A stretch of DNA of 64,000 bases, from NCBI GenBank assembly GCA_017941035.1, contig JAGAXG010000013.1, forward strand, positions 30,779-94,778, in the 5' to 3' direction. Shown here one piece after another: positions 18,155 to 26,630 of the stretch (position 1 is the stretch's first letter; each line of letters opens with the position of its first letter). Source of the DNA: a bacterium. GTDB lineage: Bacteria > Cyanobacteriota > Vampirovibrionia > Gastranaerophilales > Gastranaerophilaceae. Position numbers and translations under genes: made by a program. Below the pieces are notes generated by a model. It saw only the letters and a list, made by a program, of their open reading frames with translations, was not told the origin of the DNA and ran no database searches.

Positions 18155-19484
18155 TTTTTTTACACAGTATATTCATAGCATCTAATAATGGATCGATTGT
18201 TGTAGAATAAGGAGGAGCATATGTTATATCATTATTTCCAAATTCTTGGACAGTAAGATGTCCAAGAAGGGCTGTTGTTAGTGTATTTATTCTTTTATCT
18301 GCGCCTATTGACCCGACTGCTTGTCCTCCTAAAAGTAACCCTGTTATTTTATCTGCGACAATCTTAATTATTAGCTCTGAGGCTTCAGGCATATAAGCTA
18401 CTCTGTCATATTTTTTTATGATTGTTGAAACAGGCGAAAATCCTACAGATTTTGCATCTTTTTCTGTTAGTCCGGTCATTGCAATTGTCGTATTTAAACA
18501 TCGTGTTACTGTAGAGCCTAAAACACCTTCAAATTCGTAGTAGCCACCTGCCGCATTAATTGCTGCACATCTACCCTCTTTATTTGCTGTTGATCCAAGT
18601 GGTATCCAAACTTTTTGACCGGATACTATATGCGTTTTTTCCGCACAATCTCCACATGCATAAATATCCTCAACGGAGGTTCGCATGAGTTTATCAACCC
18701 AAATAGCTCCTGTTTCTCCAATTTTAATTCCGGCATTCTCCGCTATTTCTACATTTGGAGTAACACCGGAACAAAGAACTACAAAATCTGTTTCTATTTT
18801 TTTTCCTTTGATTGTGTGAACAAGCACTTTGTTAGATAGATTTTCGACTTTGCATATTGTATCTTCAAGATGAACATTAAAGTTTTTATAGCATGATGTT
18901 TCTTTTCGCTCTTGAATAATCATAGCCATATCATAATCAAATCTAGGCATTATACTTCCATTGTGCTCAATTAAATCAACATGAACTCCGTTTTTGACAA
19001 ATGATTCGAGTATTTCTAAGCCAATATATCCGCTTCCTAAAATTACAGCATTCTTTGATTTACGCATTATATCACGAATTTTAATTCCATCTTCAATTTT
19101 TCTTAAAGTATAGATGTTTTTCGTAGTTTCAATACCATCGATCATTGGATATTTAGGCCTAGCACCGGTAGCTATAATAAGTTTATCATATTTAACTTGT
19201 TCTAAATTTTCAAGAATTATCTTCTTTTTATCCGGTAAAATTTGAATAACTTTTGTCTGTAAGTAAACATCAATACCACTTGCTTTAAAATCTTCTGGAG
19301 ATCTAACAAGCAGAGTTCTGTAATCTTCAAAGTTACCCTCGATATAGTATGGCAAACCACAAGAAGAATAGGATACATGAGTATCGTCAGTAAAAATTTT
19401 TACACTTGAATCAGGAAGTAAACGTTTTATTTTCGCGCCAGCTTTTGCTCCCGCTGCGACCCCGCCTATAATAACAATATTCAT
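18138..19484 (-). CDS. CoA-disulfide reductase / NADH oxidase-like flavoprotein
   Basis: Single-cysteine pyridine nucleotide-disulfide oxidoreductase of 448 residues. It has an N-terminal FAD site (VIIGGVAAGAKAGAKI), the redox cysteine in YSSCGLPYY (Cys42), the NAD site VILGSGYIGLEILESF, and the FAD-closing block IYACGDCAEKTH. This pattern covers CoA-disulfide reductases, H2O-forming NADH oxidases and NAD(P)H polysulfide reductases, which cannot be told apart here; a role in thiol balance or oxygen removal would suit an anaerobe. There is no C-terminal rhodanese domain. The 3' end overlaps the convergent FAD gene by seventeen bases. Confidence 0.85.
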   Translation of the reverse strand: MNIVIIGGVAAGAKAGAKIKRLLPDSSVKIFTDDTHVSYSSCGLPYYIEGNFEDYRTLLVRSPEDFKASGIDVYLQTKVIQILPDKKKIILENLEQVKYDKLIIATGARPKYPMIDGIETTKNIYTLRKIEDGIKIRDIMRKSKNAVILGSGYIGLEILESFVKNGVHVDLIEHNGSIMPRFDYDMAMIIQERKETSCYKNFNVHLEDTICKVENLSNKVLVHTIKGKKIETDFVVLCSGVTPNVEIAENAGIKIGETGAIWVDKLMRTSVEDIYACGDCAEKTHIVSGQKVWIPLGSTANKEGRCAAINAAGGYYEFEGVLGSTVTRCLNTTIAMTGLTEKDAKSVGFSPVSTIIKKYDRVAYMPEASELIIKIVADKITGLLLGGQAVGSIGADKRINTLTTALLGHLTVQEFGNNDITYAPPYSTTIDPLLDAMNILCKKINREC

Positions 19485-19533
19485 AACGAATATAGTTTAA
19501 ACTTAATAAGGACATAATTTATTCCACGATAGA

Positions 19534-19674
19534 CTAATTTTCACTGTATGTGTTTAATATTACTTCGCGCATAAAATCAGTATAACTATCAATGTCACTT
19601 ACATCATTATCCGCATCTTTTACAAGTTTTTTTAGCTGGACAACAATATTTTGTTTTAATAAATCATCATACAT
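19534..19674 (-). CDS. Small ORF of 46 residues, unknown function
   Basis: Lies between the ABC permease and the CoA-disulfide reductase-like gene on the same strand. The peptide is acidic and probably all-helical (starts MYDDLLKQNIVVQLKKL, ends NTYSEN). A GGGGTG sequence upstream could act as a ribosome site. It fills an otherwise empty 250-base gap. No family was recognised. Confidence 0.45.
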   Translation of the reverse strand: MYDDLLKQNIVVQLKKLVKDADNDVSDIDSYTDFMREVILNTYSEN

Positions 19675-19741
19675 ACTGCACACACCCCGCATTTAATGTC
19701 ACATACATATATACGGAACATTACACAGAAAACTTTAATGA

Positions 19742-20614
19742 TTATTTCTCATTGTAAACAAGTTTTTTTCTAAAATGCCACTGAACTACTGTTAATACAA
19801 ATATTATAAAGAATAAAACGTAAGCAATTGCACTAGCTTTGCCAACTTCAAAATACTCAAACGCATTTTTATAAATAGCGTAAACTAAAACATTCGTAGA
19901 ATCAAAAGGTCCACCTTCAGTCATTAAAAAAATTAAATCAAAGACTTGAAAAGAACTTATTGCGGTAACAATCACTACAAAAAATATTGTCGGTGACAGC
20001 AAAGGTATAGTCAAATTTTTAAATATTTGGAATGAATTTGCACCGTCAATTTTTGCGGATTCAAAAAGACTTTGCGATATAGTAGAAAGCGAAGATAAAA
20101 AAATTATCATATTATACCCAACTAATTTCCATACTGAAACAGCAATCAGTGCAGGCATAGCCCAATTTGAATCATAAAGCCAATTTATGTGTATATTTAA
20201 TATCTGATTAAATACACCAATATTAGGATCAAATATCCAGCTCCACACAATTCCTATAACAACCATTGGAGTTATAAAAGGAAGAAAATATGCCGTTTTA
20301 TAAAATTCACTTCCTCTGATTTTTGAGTTTAATATTGATGCCAAAGCTAATGGTAATATTACCCCCAAAAAAGAAGTAGAAAATGCAAATACAACTGTAT
20401 TAAAAAGGATTTTATAAAATAACACATCTTTAAAAAGTTCTATATAATTTGATAAACCAACAAATTCAATAGGATTAAGCAAATCCCATCTTGTAAAACT
20501 TAATATAAACGAACAAAATATAGGAATAAGTATAAAAATAAGTGTTCCTAACAGTGCCGGTAATATAAAAATCCATGCACAAATATTTTCCTGATTTATA
20601 AATTTATTATTCAT
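19742..20614 (-). CDS. ABC sugar transporter permease (MalF/UgpA family)
   Basis: Inner-membrane subunit of a carbohydrate-uptake-1 type importer. The 290 residues contain six hydrophobic segments and the cytoplasmic EAA loop SLFESAKIDGANSFQIFKNL followed by TIPLLSP, which docks on the ATPase. The N-terminus (AWIFILPALLGTLIFILIPI) is typical of MalF-like subunits. The second permease, the binding protein and the ATPase, normally adjacent, are all absent from the window. The gene is divergent from the phosphohexomutase; its upstream strand carries a TATAAT eleven bases before the ATG. Confidence 0.85.
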   Translation of the reverse strand: MNNKFINQENICAWIFILPALLGTLIFILIPIFCSFILSFTRWDLLNPIEFVGLSNYIELFKDVLFYKILFNTVVFAFSTSFLGVILPLALASILNSKIRGSEFYKTAYFLPFITPMVVIGIVWSWIFDPNIGVFNQILNIHINWLYDSNWAMPALIAVSVWKLVGYNMIIFLSSLSTISQSLFESAKIDGANSFQIFKNLTIPLLSPTIFFVVIVTAISSFQVFDLIFLMTEGGPFDSTNVLVYAIYKNAFEYFEVGKASAIAYVLFFIIFVLTVVQWHFRKKLVYNEK

Positions 20615-20648
20615 GATATGATTTAATTATAAAGTAAGGGGATACAAT

Positions 20649-22082
20649 ATGCAAAAATATGAACACGCTTTTGGGAAAAATGATATAAGAGGAATTTATG
20701 GTGATGATATAACAGAAGAGTTGTTTTACAATATCGCATTAGGTTATATAAATTGGATGATATCAAAAAATGCAAAGCAACCAGCTGATTTGAAAATTAG
20801 CGTAACAATGGATGCACGTATTCATTCACTTAGTTTAAAAAGAGCCTTAATTTCAGGGCTTATAGATTCAGGAGTAACACAAATAGAAGATTATGGTATC
20901 GCTCCAACTCCAATTGGCTATTATTCAGAATTTAAACATAATCTTGATGGAGCCTTAATTATTACTGCGAGCCACAATCCGTCTGAATATAACGGTTTAA
21001 AAATGACATACAATCGACAAACTCTCGATGAATCACTAATAAAGGAAGTTAGAGATTTTACATTTAGAGGATGGAAAAATATTCCAGATAAAATTGAAAA
21101 TAAAGATTTCTCAATAAACATTCTTCCTGAATACATTCAAGAAATGAAAGAGAAATTTTCAAATATTGGTAAAGGAATAAAAGTAGTAGTTGACTCAGCT
21201 AATGGTACAGGAGGCGTTGTTGGACCTGAATTGTATCGAAATATTGGTTGCGATGTTATTGAACTATATTCTGAACCAGATGGAAGATTTCCAAATCACC
21301 ACCCAAACCCAAGTTTATTTTCTACTCTAAAAACTCTTTGCGAAACTGTTATAAGAGAAAATGCAGATTTAGGGATTGCTTTTGATGGTGACTCTGACCG
21401 CATAGGTGTTGTTGATTCTCATGGAAATCCTATGACTGGAGACAAACTGCTATTAATCTATGCTCTTGATGCAATTAAAAACATAGGAACAGATTTAAAG
21501 GTAGTATCAGAAGTTAAATGCTCTCAAGTATTATATGACACTATTAATGAAACTGGTGCTCAAGCTATTATGTGTAAAACAGGACACGGTTATATAAAAC
21601 AAAAAATGAGAGAAACAGGTGCTCTTATTGGAGGAGAAATGAGTGGTCATACCTTCTTTAAAGACAGATATTACGGATATGATGATGCTATTTATGCAGG
21701 ATGCCGTATGATTGAAATTATTTCAAAAAATAAGAAAGTAAATCCTGAATTTAAACTTGAAAGTTTGTTGCAACCATTTGATAAGGTTTCTACAAGTGAA
21801 GAAGTCCGCTATCCATGTCCTAATGAGCTTAAAAAAATAACATTAGAACATGTAAAAGAGTTTGTACAAAATAACCCTAAAATGTTTGGAAATGAAATTA
21901 AAGATATTGTTACTTTAGACGGCATGAGAATCGTTTTTAAGGGTGGTTTTGCATTAATAAGACAAAGTAATACTGAACCGGTTTTTACTCTCCGATTTGA
22001 AGGTCAGAGTGAACAAGAAGCAGACAAATATAAAGAAGTAATGTTAGATTGTCTTGATAATTATTTAAAAAGCAGGGTTTAA
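20649..22082 (+). CDS. manB: Phosphomannomutase/phosphoglucomutase
   Basis: Alpha-D-phosphohexomutase of 477 residues that interconverts hexose 1- and 6-phosphates for glycan precursors. The active-site serine lies in LIITASHNPSEYNGLKM, the metal loop is GIAFDGDSDRIGVVD, the sugar loop GGEMSGHTFF, and the phosphate loop RQSNTEPVFTLRFEGQ. The start FGKNDIRGIYG is typical of the ManB/AlgC branch. An AAGGGG ribosome site precedes the ATG. The stop lies inside a bidirectional terminator. Confidence 0.92.
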   Translation: MQKYEHAFGKNDIRGIYGDDITEELFYNIALGYINWMISKNAKQPADLKISVTMDARIHSLSLKRALISGLIDSGVTQIEDYGIAPTPIGYYSEFKHNLDGALIITASHNPSEYNGLKMTYNRQTLDESLIKEVRDFTFRGWKNIPDKIENKDFSINILPEYIQEMKEKFSNIGKGIKVVVDSANGTGGVVGPELYRNIGCDVIELYSEPDGRFPNHHPNPSLFSTLKTLCETVIRENADLGIAFDGDSDRIGVVDSHGNPMTGDKLLLIYALDAIKNIGTDLKVVSEVKCSQVLYDTINETGAQAIMCKTGHGYIKQKMRETGALIGGEMSGHTFFKDRYYGYDDAIYAGCRMIEIISKNKKVNPEFKLESLLQPFDKVSTSEEVRYPCPNELKKITLEHVKEFVQNNPKMFGNEIKDIVTLDGMRIVFKGGFALIRQSNTEPVFTLRFEGQSEQEADKYKEVMLDCLDNYLKSRV

Positions 22083-22094
22083 ACCCTGCTTTTT
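22071..22094. terminator. Bidirectional terminator between manB and rsfS
   Basis: A perfect 20-base palindrome (AGCAGGGTTT and its complement) is flanked by A and T runs. It contains the manB stop and abuts the rsfS stop, so it serves both convergent genes. Confidence 0.9.
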
Positions 22095-22491
22095 ACTTAT
22101 AAGAGCTAAAATCTGCCGCAGTTGAACGCCATTCATTTTCAGAAACACTAAATGCATGACTCCAAAATTTTTCTAGTGCATAAGTTTGTCGCTCATCTTT
22201 GTGAAGTATATGAACTACAACATCTCCGTAATCAAGTAAATTCCAACGATTCTTTTGATCATTTTCACTCCTAACAGGGAGCCTTGAAAAATGATGTTTG
22301 ATTTTTTCTTTCACAGCTTCCATAAGTGCCTTGACTTGAGGAGTAGAATCACCGGATGCAATTACAAAATAATCTGCAAGCGATGACACATTGCTTATAT
22401 TTAAAATAGTTATATCTTTAGCGAGCTTATCATCTAAAAGCATTGCTATAACGCAAGCCAGCTTATGCGAATTTACTTCTTGTTCTACCAA
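22093..22491 (-). CDS. rsfS: Ribosomal silencing factor
   Basis: RsfS binds ribosomal protein uL14 and blocks joining of the subunits when nutrients are low. The 132 residues carry the family core ADYFVIASGDSTPQVKAL and WNLLDYGDVVVHILHK followed by YALEKFW. It lies directly downstream of rpiB (15 bases) and is probably co-transcribed with it. Confidence 0.95.
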   Translation of the reverse strand: MVEQEVNSHKLACVIAMLLDDKLAKDITILNISNVSSLADYFVIASGDSTPQVKALMEAVKEKIKHHFSRLPVRSENDQKNRWNLLDYGDVVVHILHKDERQTYALEKFWSHAFSVSENEWRSTAADFSSYK

Positions 22492-22506
22492 GTTTATCCT
22501 CCAAAA

Positions 22507-22941
22507 TTACTCAATCATATCAACACGCTTTTTGTGTCTTCCACCTTCAAAACCGGTTTTTAACCAAACATCAACAATATCAAGAGCAAGATGTTCTCCA
22601 ATAACTCTAGAGCCAAGACAAAGAACATTTGCATTATTATGAGCTCTTGATACACGTGCAGTATAAGTATCACCGCATAGAGCTGCCCTTATACCATGAA
22701 CTTTATTTGCGACTATTGAAACACCTATTCCCGTTCCGCAAACTAAAATTCCTCTGTCTGCTTCATTATGTATTACCTTTTCTGCAACTTTTCTTGCAAT
22801 GTCAGGATAATCACAGGATTCAGGACGATATGTACCGACATCTTCAAAATCAATATTTCTAAATTTTAAGTAATCAATGATAATTTCTTTATAATGAAAA
22901 CCTGCGTGATCAGAACCAATAGCGACTTTTAAATTTTCCAT
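22507..22941 (-). CDS. rpiB: Ribose-5-phosphate isomerase B
   Basis: Isomerase of the pentose phosphate pathway (ribose 5-phosphate to ribulose 5-phosphate), 144 residues. The start VAIGSDHAGFHYKE, the catalytic cysteine in RGILVCGTGIGVSI and the histidine block ARVSRAHNNANVLCLG are all present. The RpiB rather than LacA/LacB reading rests on the GTGIG and HNNANV motifs and on the context of a single gene. Confidence 0.95.
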   Translation of the reverse strand: MENLKVAIGSDHAGFHYKEIIIDYLKFRNIDFEDVGTYRPESCDYPDIARKVAEKVIHNEADRGILVCGTGIGVSIVANKVHGIRAALCGDTYTARVSRAHNNANVLCLGSRVIGEHLALDIVDVWLKTGFEGGRHKKRVDMIE

Positions 22942-23000
22942 TTCAAACTCCTATACAAACTAATACAAGATAATAATACTAAATTTTACAAAAAAAGTCA

Positions 23001-23026
23001 AAATAAAAGGGACAAAGACTGTCCCT
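23001..23026 (-). terminator. Terminator of the flagellar gene cluster
   Basis: On the minus strand, arms AGGGACA and TGTCCCT around a five-base loop are followed by TTTTATTT. It lies 30 bases after the hook/rod gene. Confidence 0.8.
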
Positions 23027-23058
23027 GACATGGAGTTTAATACTGTATATAATTATAT

Positions 23059-23898
23059 TTATGAACTGCTTACTAATTGAAGTGCCTGTTGCAATAAATC
23101 TTTATTTGAAGAAATTATTTTATTAATAACTTCCATTTGGTTTTTAGCCATCTGATAATATGAAATATTAGCTTTTAAATCCGCATTTGACAATTCTAAT
23201 AAACCAGAGCGAATTTCTCCATAACCTAATACAGGTCTACCTGATTCTTCAGTTTCTAAAAACTGACCGTCCTTATATTCATATAGGCCCGAAACATTGT
23301 GAAAATTTCTGGTTGTAACTTTATACAAAGGAACTACTTTTTTACCACTTTCAGCTTTTCCTACGATTGTACCGTCATTTTTAATTTCATACTCATCATA
23401 CTTTCCAAGATATTTACCATTATTAGGATCAATCCACATTTTTATAGTAGTTGTAGGAATATCAAGAGCTCCACCCTTTAAAGCTGTCTCTTGATACAAA
23501 TCTGCACTTACAGGCTTTGTACCTTGCATTATTTCACCCTTATCATTTAAAATATACCCTTGAACAGTATTACCATTTTTTGCTCTATAAACGCCTTCTC
23601 CGTCAAAAGTAAATTCTCCTAAGCGGGTATAAACATTTTTACCCTCTGCAGTTTTCGTAAGAAAAAAACCTTTACCTTCTAAATACAAGTTATCTTTAGA
23701 TGTCCCTGGAGTAGATTTACCTTGTCCATTATTCTTTTCAAAATCATCAGTAATTGCACCATTTAAAAATGTCTTAAATGTAACATTTTTTTCTCTGTAA
23801 CCTGGAGTATAGACATTTGTCATATTTTCAGATAATACATCAATCCAATTAACAGTAGCATACTGGGTGTTTAATGCTGTAATAAAAGCATCATTCAT
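23059..23898 (-). CDS. Flagellar hook/rod protein (FlgE/FlgF/FlgG family)
   Basis: Axial flagellar protein of 279 residues. The N-terminal rod helix resembles the family (ALNTQYATVNWIDVLSENM followed by NVYTPGYRE). The core FlgE/F/G domain shows YLEGKGFFLTKT and YTRLGEFTFDGEG, and the C-terminal helix LELSNADLKANISYYQMAK is diagnostic. The length fits FlgG or FlgF better than a full hook protein. The position after fliJ and fliK would suit a hook gene, so the exact member is open. It implies a flagellum in this organism. Confidence 0.85.
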   Translation of the reverse strand: MNDAFITALNTQYATVNWIDVLSENMTNVYTPGYREKNVTFKTFLNGAITDDFEKNNGQGKSTPGTSKDNLYLEGKGFFLTKTAEGKNVYTRLGEFTFDGEGVYRAKNGNTVQGYILNDKGEIMQGTKPVSADLYQETALKGGALDIPTTTIKMWIDPNNGKYLGKYDEYEIKNDGTIVGKAESGKKVVPLYKVTTRNFHNVSGLYEYKDGQFLETEESGRPVLGYGEIRSGLLELSNADLKANISYYQMAKNQMEVINKIISSNKDLLQQALQLVSSS

Positions 23899-23901
23899 AT
23901 T

Positions 23902-24804
23902 TTATTCTCCTTGTTGTTCTCTTCTTTGCTTATTTTGTTTTTTACTGCTGTTTGAATAAGATAATTCAGCATAATCTATATTTTGTTCATCAAATGTGTT
24001 TCTCAATGATTCTATATTAGATCTTAAATATTGCTCAACAGCCTTATCTCCTGGGATAAAATTAGCAGAAATTGCTCCATCTTTCCCAACTCGTATAATT
24101 ACAGAAATATTCTGATCAAAATCAATTCTCAAAGGTTGATTATTTTGTCTTGCTTCGCTAAGAGCATTTAACAATGTTTGTGAAATATGAACATTTTGCG
24201 ATGTTTCTTTTACATCTGCACCATTATTAATCATAGTTTGTGCCTGCGTAACAATATTTTGAGCAGTAACATTATCATTCTGAGTAAGACTTAAAAAGAA
24301 ATTTGCATCACTTTCTGTCATTTTTAAATTTGATTTTAATGTATTAGAACCAATACCAAAAGACCAATCTTTTGTATCTATACTATCCACGGGCGAAGCA
24401 CTATTCATCATTTCTGCAATTCCATTCTGAAGTATATTATTTGCATCACTTAAAGCCATTTGAGAGTTCAAAGGAGATAAAACATCTGTAGATGAAACAT
24501 GAGAATCATGTTTTTTAGATTTTTCTTCAGTTGAACTGCCAGATGTCTTCTTTTCATTCAATTTTTCATTATCTTTTTTTTCTGTTTCTGCAACTTTATT
24601 CATCTCATTTTTTAAAGAACTGTCAGATGTCTTCTTTTCATCCAATTTTTCATTGTCTTTTTTTTCTGTTTCTGCAACTTTATTCATCTCATTTTTAAAA
24701 GAATTGTTAGATCTCTGATTGACAGAAGTTAAATTTTGAGATGCCACTAAATTTGCACCAGAAGAAGATGCTATATTTACAGATGATGAAGTTTCTATAC
24801 CCAT
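23902..24804 (-). CDS. fliK: Flagellar hook-length control protein (FliK-like)
   Basis: A 300-residue secreted ruler-type protein. The N-terminal part is low complexity, rich in Ser, Lys, Glu and Asn, with a nearly exact tandem copy of a 28-residue block. The C-terminal domain (about residues 205-285) fits the hook-length control pattern: LRIDFDQNISVIIRVGKDG, then VEQYLRSNIESLRNTFDEQN. FliK measures hook length and switches export specificity. It is shorter than many FliK proteins. It lies between fliJ and the hook/rod gene, the usual flagellar order. Confidence 0.75.
   Translation of the reverse strand: MGIETSSSVNIASSSGANLVASQNLTSVNQRSNNSFKNEMNKVAETEKKDNEKLDEKKTSDSSLKNEMNKVAETEKKDNEKLNEKKTSGSSTEEKSKKHDSHVSSTDVLSPLNSQMALSDANNILQNGIAEMMNSASPVDSIDTKDWSFGIGSNTLKSNLKMTESDANFFLSLTQNDNVTAQNIVTQAQTMINNGADVKETSQNVHISQTLLNALSEARQNNQPLRIDFDQNISVIIRVGKDGAISANFIPGDKAVEQYLRSNIESLRNTFDEQNIDYAELSYSNSSKKQNKQRREQQGE
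24534..24701 (-). repeat. 84-bp tandem duplication inside fliK
   Basis: Two adjacent 84-base units with few differences encode two copies of a 28-residue block containing NEMNKVAETEKKDNEKL. The near-identity at DNA level points to a recent duplication. Confidence 0.9.
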
Positions 24805-24814
24805 ATATGTACCT

Positions 24815-25264
24815 CTACTTTTCTTGTTCTAACTTTTCTGTTTTTTGGCGATAAAAGCGTGTTACACCTATTTCAGAAAATTGTTTTTGTTCTTCATGCT
24901 TTTCTTCTTCGAGATAAGCATCTCTGTTTTTTTCCTTATGTTTTTCAAGAACTTTTACAGCTTGTTCGCATTTTACAAGTTTTTCTACTTCAATATCAAG
25001 CTGCTTCTGAAGCTCTTGTCTGACTGTTTCCAGTCTCTCAGCTTCTTTCCATAAATGTTTTAGAAAATTATCATAAAATTCATACATTTGTGGATCAGCT
25101 GACCTCATGCCATTTTTTGTATCTTCTATATCTTTTTTATTTTTCCGAATATCTGCTTCTGCTTTGTTGACTGCAGATTGGGCTTTCTGGACTTTTAACC
25201 TTTGTTCTTCACGCTGGTTTTCTCTATAGTTCAAAATTTTCTGCAATCTGTATCGGAATGGCAT
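24815..25264 (-). CDS. fliJ: Flagellar export protein FliJ-like
   Basis: A 149-residue, almost fully coiled-coil protein. The start FRYRLQKILNYRENQREEQR is the typical FliJ opening, and charged heptads run through to the end. FliJ links the export ATPase FliI to the export gate. Low-complexity coiled coils are easily confused, but the opening and the neighbouring fliK support the call. Confidence 0.8.
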   Translation of the reverse strand: MPFRYRLQKILNYRENQREEQRLKVQKAQSAVNKAEADIRKNKKDIEDTKNGMRSADPQMYEFYDNFLKHLWKEAERLETVRQELQKQLDIEVEKLVKCEQAVKVLEKHKEKNRDAYLEEEKHEEQKQFSEIGVTRFYRQKTEKLEQEK

Positions 25265-25360
25265 GTTTTCTACACTTTCTTGATTATTATCTATTATTTT
25301 TTATATACAATAAACATCTAAATGTATGATATTAATTTAATAACGAAATTAAAAAAGTCA

Positions 25361-25396
25361 AAAAAAAAAGAGTCCGATAAATTCGAACTCTTTTTT
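25361..25396 (-). terminator. Terminator after rpsA
   Basis: On the minus strand, arms AAGAGTTCGA and TCGGACTCTT (one mismatch) around a short loop are followed by a run of ten T. It sits five bases past the rpsA stop. Confidence 0.85.
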
Positions 25397-25400
25397 ATTC

Positions 25401-26495
25401 TTAAATCTCAGTAGACTCAGGGTTTTCAATTTCAACAGAACCAAGTTCATTTATTGAAAGAGCTATTCTCCTGTCTGCCGGATTGAATTTTATAATATAA
25501 GTATCAATTTTATCTCCAACCTGCAGAATTGATTTATTTTCATTTTGATACTCGACAACTTCATTATGAGGGAGTAAAGCTTCAACTCCAGGATATACTT
25601 CAATAAATGCCCCAAAGTATTTAATTCTTGTAACAGTGCCTTGAATTTTATCCCCTTCTTTAATATTTTTTTCAGCTTCAATCCAAGGATCAGGTTCAAG
25701 GTTCTTCAAACTTAATGAAACTCTTTGTTTATCGTGGTCTACAAGTATTACTTCTACATCAATAATATCTCCAACATGTAAAATGTCAGTCGGATGGTCT
25801 ATCCATTTCCACGACAACTGAGAAAGAGGAAGTAATCCATCAACCCCTCCAATGTCAACAAACGCACCAAAATCAGTAATTCGAACTACTTCACCTTTTA
25901 CGACTTGGCCCTGTTCAATTTGTGAAAATATATTTTTTCTTGTTTCCTCTGCGGTATCTTCATATACTTTTTTGTTAGATAGTATGAAATTATTTTGTTG
26001 AGCATCTAAAGTGAGTATTTTAAGTTCAATTTTTGCTCCTTGTTCTATTTCAGTTTCTTTTAATCGCAGCTGACTTGAAGGTATAAAGCCTCTTATCCCT
26101 GCGACCTCAACAATTACTCCGCCCTTAACGGAATTTATAACTGTTCCAAGTATTGTTTCATCTGATTCTTTAGCTTTTTCAAGATCCTTCCAAGCATAGG
26201 CAAAGTCTACTTTTTTCTTTGATAATATGAACTTCCCATCTTCACCTTCTTCTCTGATAATTAGAAATTCCCCTTCTTGACCTTTTTGATATTTTTCTTC
26301 AACATTTTCACCTTTGTCAACAGCTTCATATGTAGGAATTACTGCAGTAGTTTTAGCTCCAATGTCAACAAGTACACCTTGGCTGTCAAATCCGCAAACA
26401 ATACCTTTTACTAAATCACCTTTTTGAAAATTGTAATCATACTTTTTTAATAATTCTTCAAAATCAAAATCCACTATACTTACCCCACTAAACAT
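25401..26495 (-). CDS. rpsA: 30S ribosomal protein S1
   Basis: RNA-binding protein of 364 residues with four S1 (OB-fold) repeats. Landmarks are KGDLVKGIVCGFDSQGVLVD, GTVINSVKGGVIVEVAGIRG, VVRITDFGAFVDIGGVDGLL and GTVTRIKYFGAFIEVYPGVE. The short four-repeat form resembles cyanobacterial S1 rather than the six-repeat proteobacterial form. The ATG chosen lacks a good ribosome site. A GTG seven codons later (minus strand, 26474) follows GGGG and reads VDFDFEELLKKYDY, a plausible alternative start. Confidence 0.9.
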   Translation of the reverse strand: MFSGVSIVDFDFEELLKKYDYNFQKGDLVKGIVCGFDSQGVLVDIGAKTTAVIPTYEAVDKGENVEEKYQKGQEGEFLIIREEGEDGKFILSKKKVDFAYAWKDLEKAKESDETILGTVINSVKGGVIVEVAGIRGFIPSSQLRLKETEIEQGAKIELKILTLDAQQNNFILSNKKVYEDTAEETRKNIFSQIEQGQVVKGEVVRITDFGAFVDIGGVDGLLPLSQLSWKWIDHPTDILHVGDIIDVEVILVDHDKQRVSLSLKNLEPDPWIEAEKNIKEGDKIQGTVTRIKYFGAFIEVYPGVEALLPHNEVVEYQNENKSILQVGDKIDTYIIKFNPADRRIALSINELGSVEIENPESTEI

Positions 26496-26568
26496 ATTTA
26501 CAAGGAAATTTTAACAAATGTTTCTAAATATGTAAAGTTTTTTAATTCATAAAACTTCACATTAAAAT

Positions 26569-26606
26569 AAAATTCCTCCTTTTATACCTCAAAAAGAAGG
26601 AATTTA
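26569..26606 (-). terminator. Probable terminator after valS
   Basis: AAATTCCT pairs with AGGAATTT and CTTTT with AAAAG around a small loop, each arm carrying one bulged base. The minus strand then reads TTTTAAT. It lies 25 bases past the valS stop. Confidence 0.65.
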
Positions 26607-26630
26607 TCTAATATTTACCAGAATTTAATC

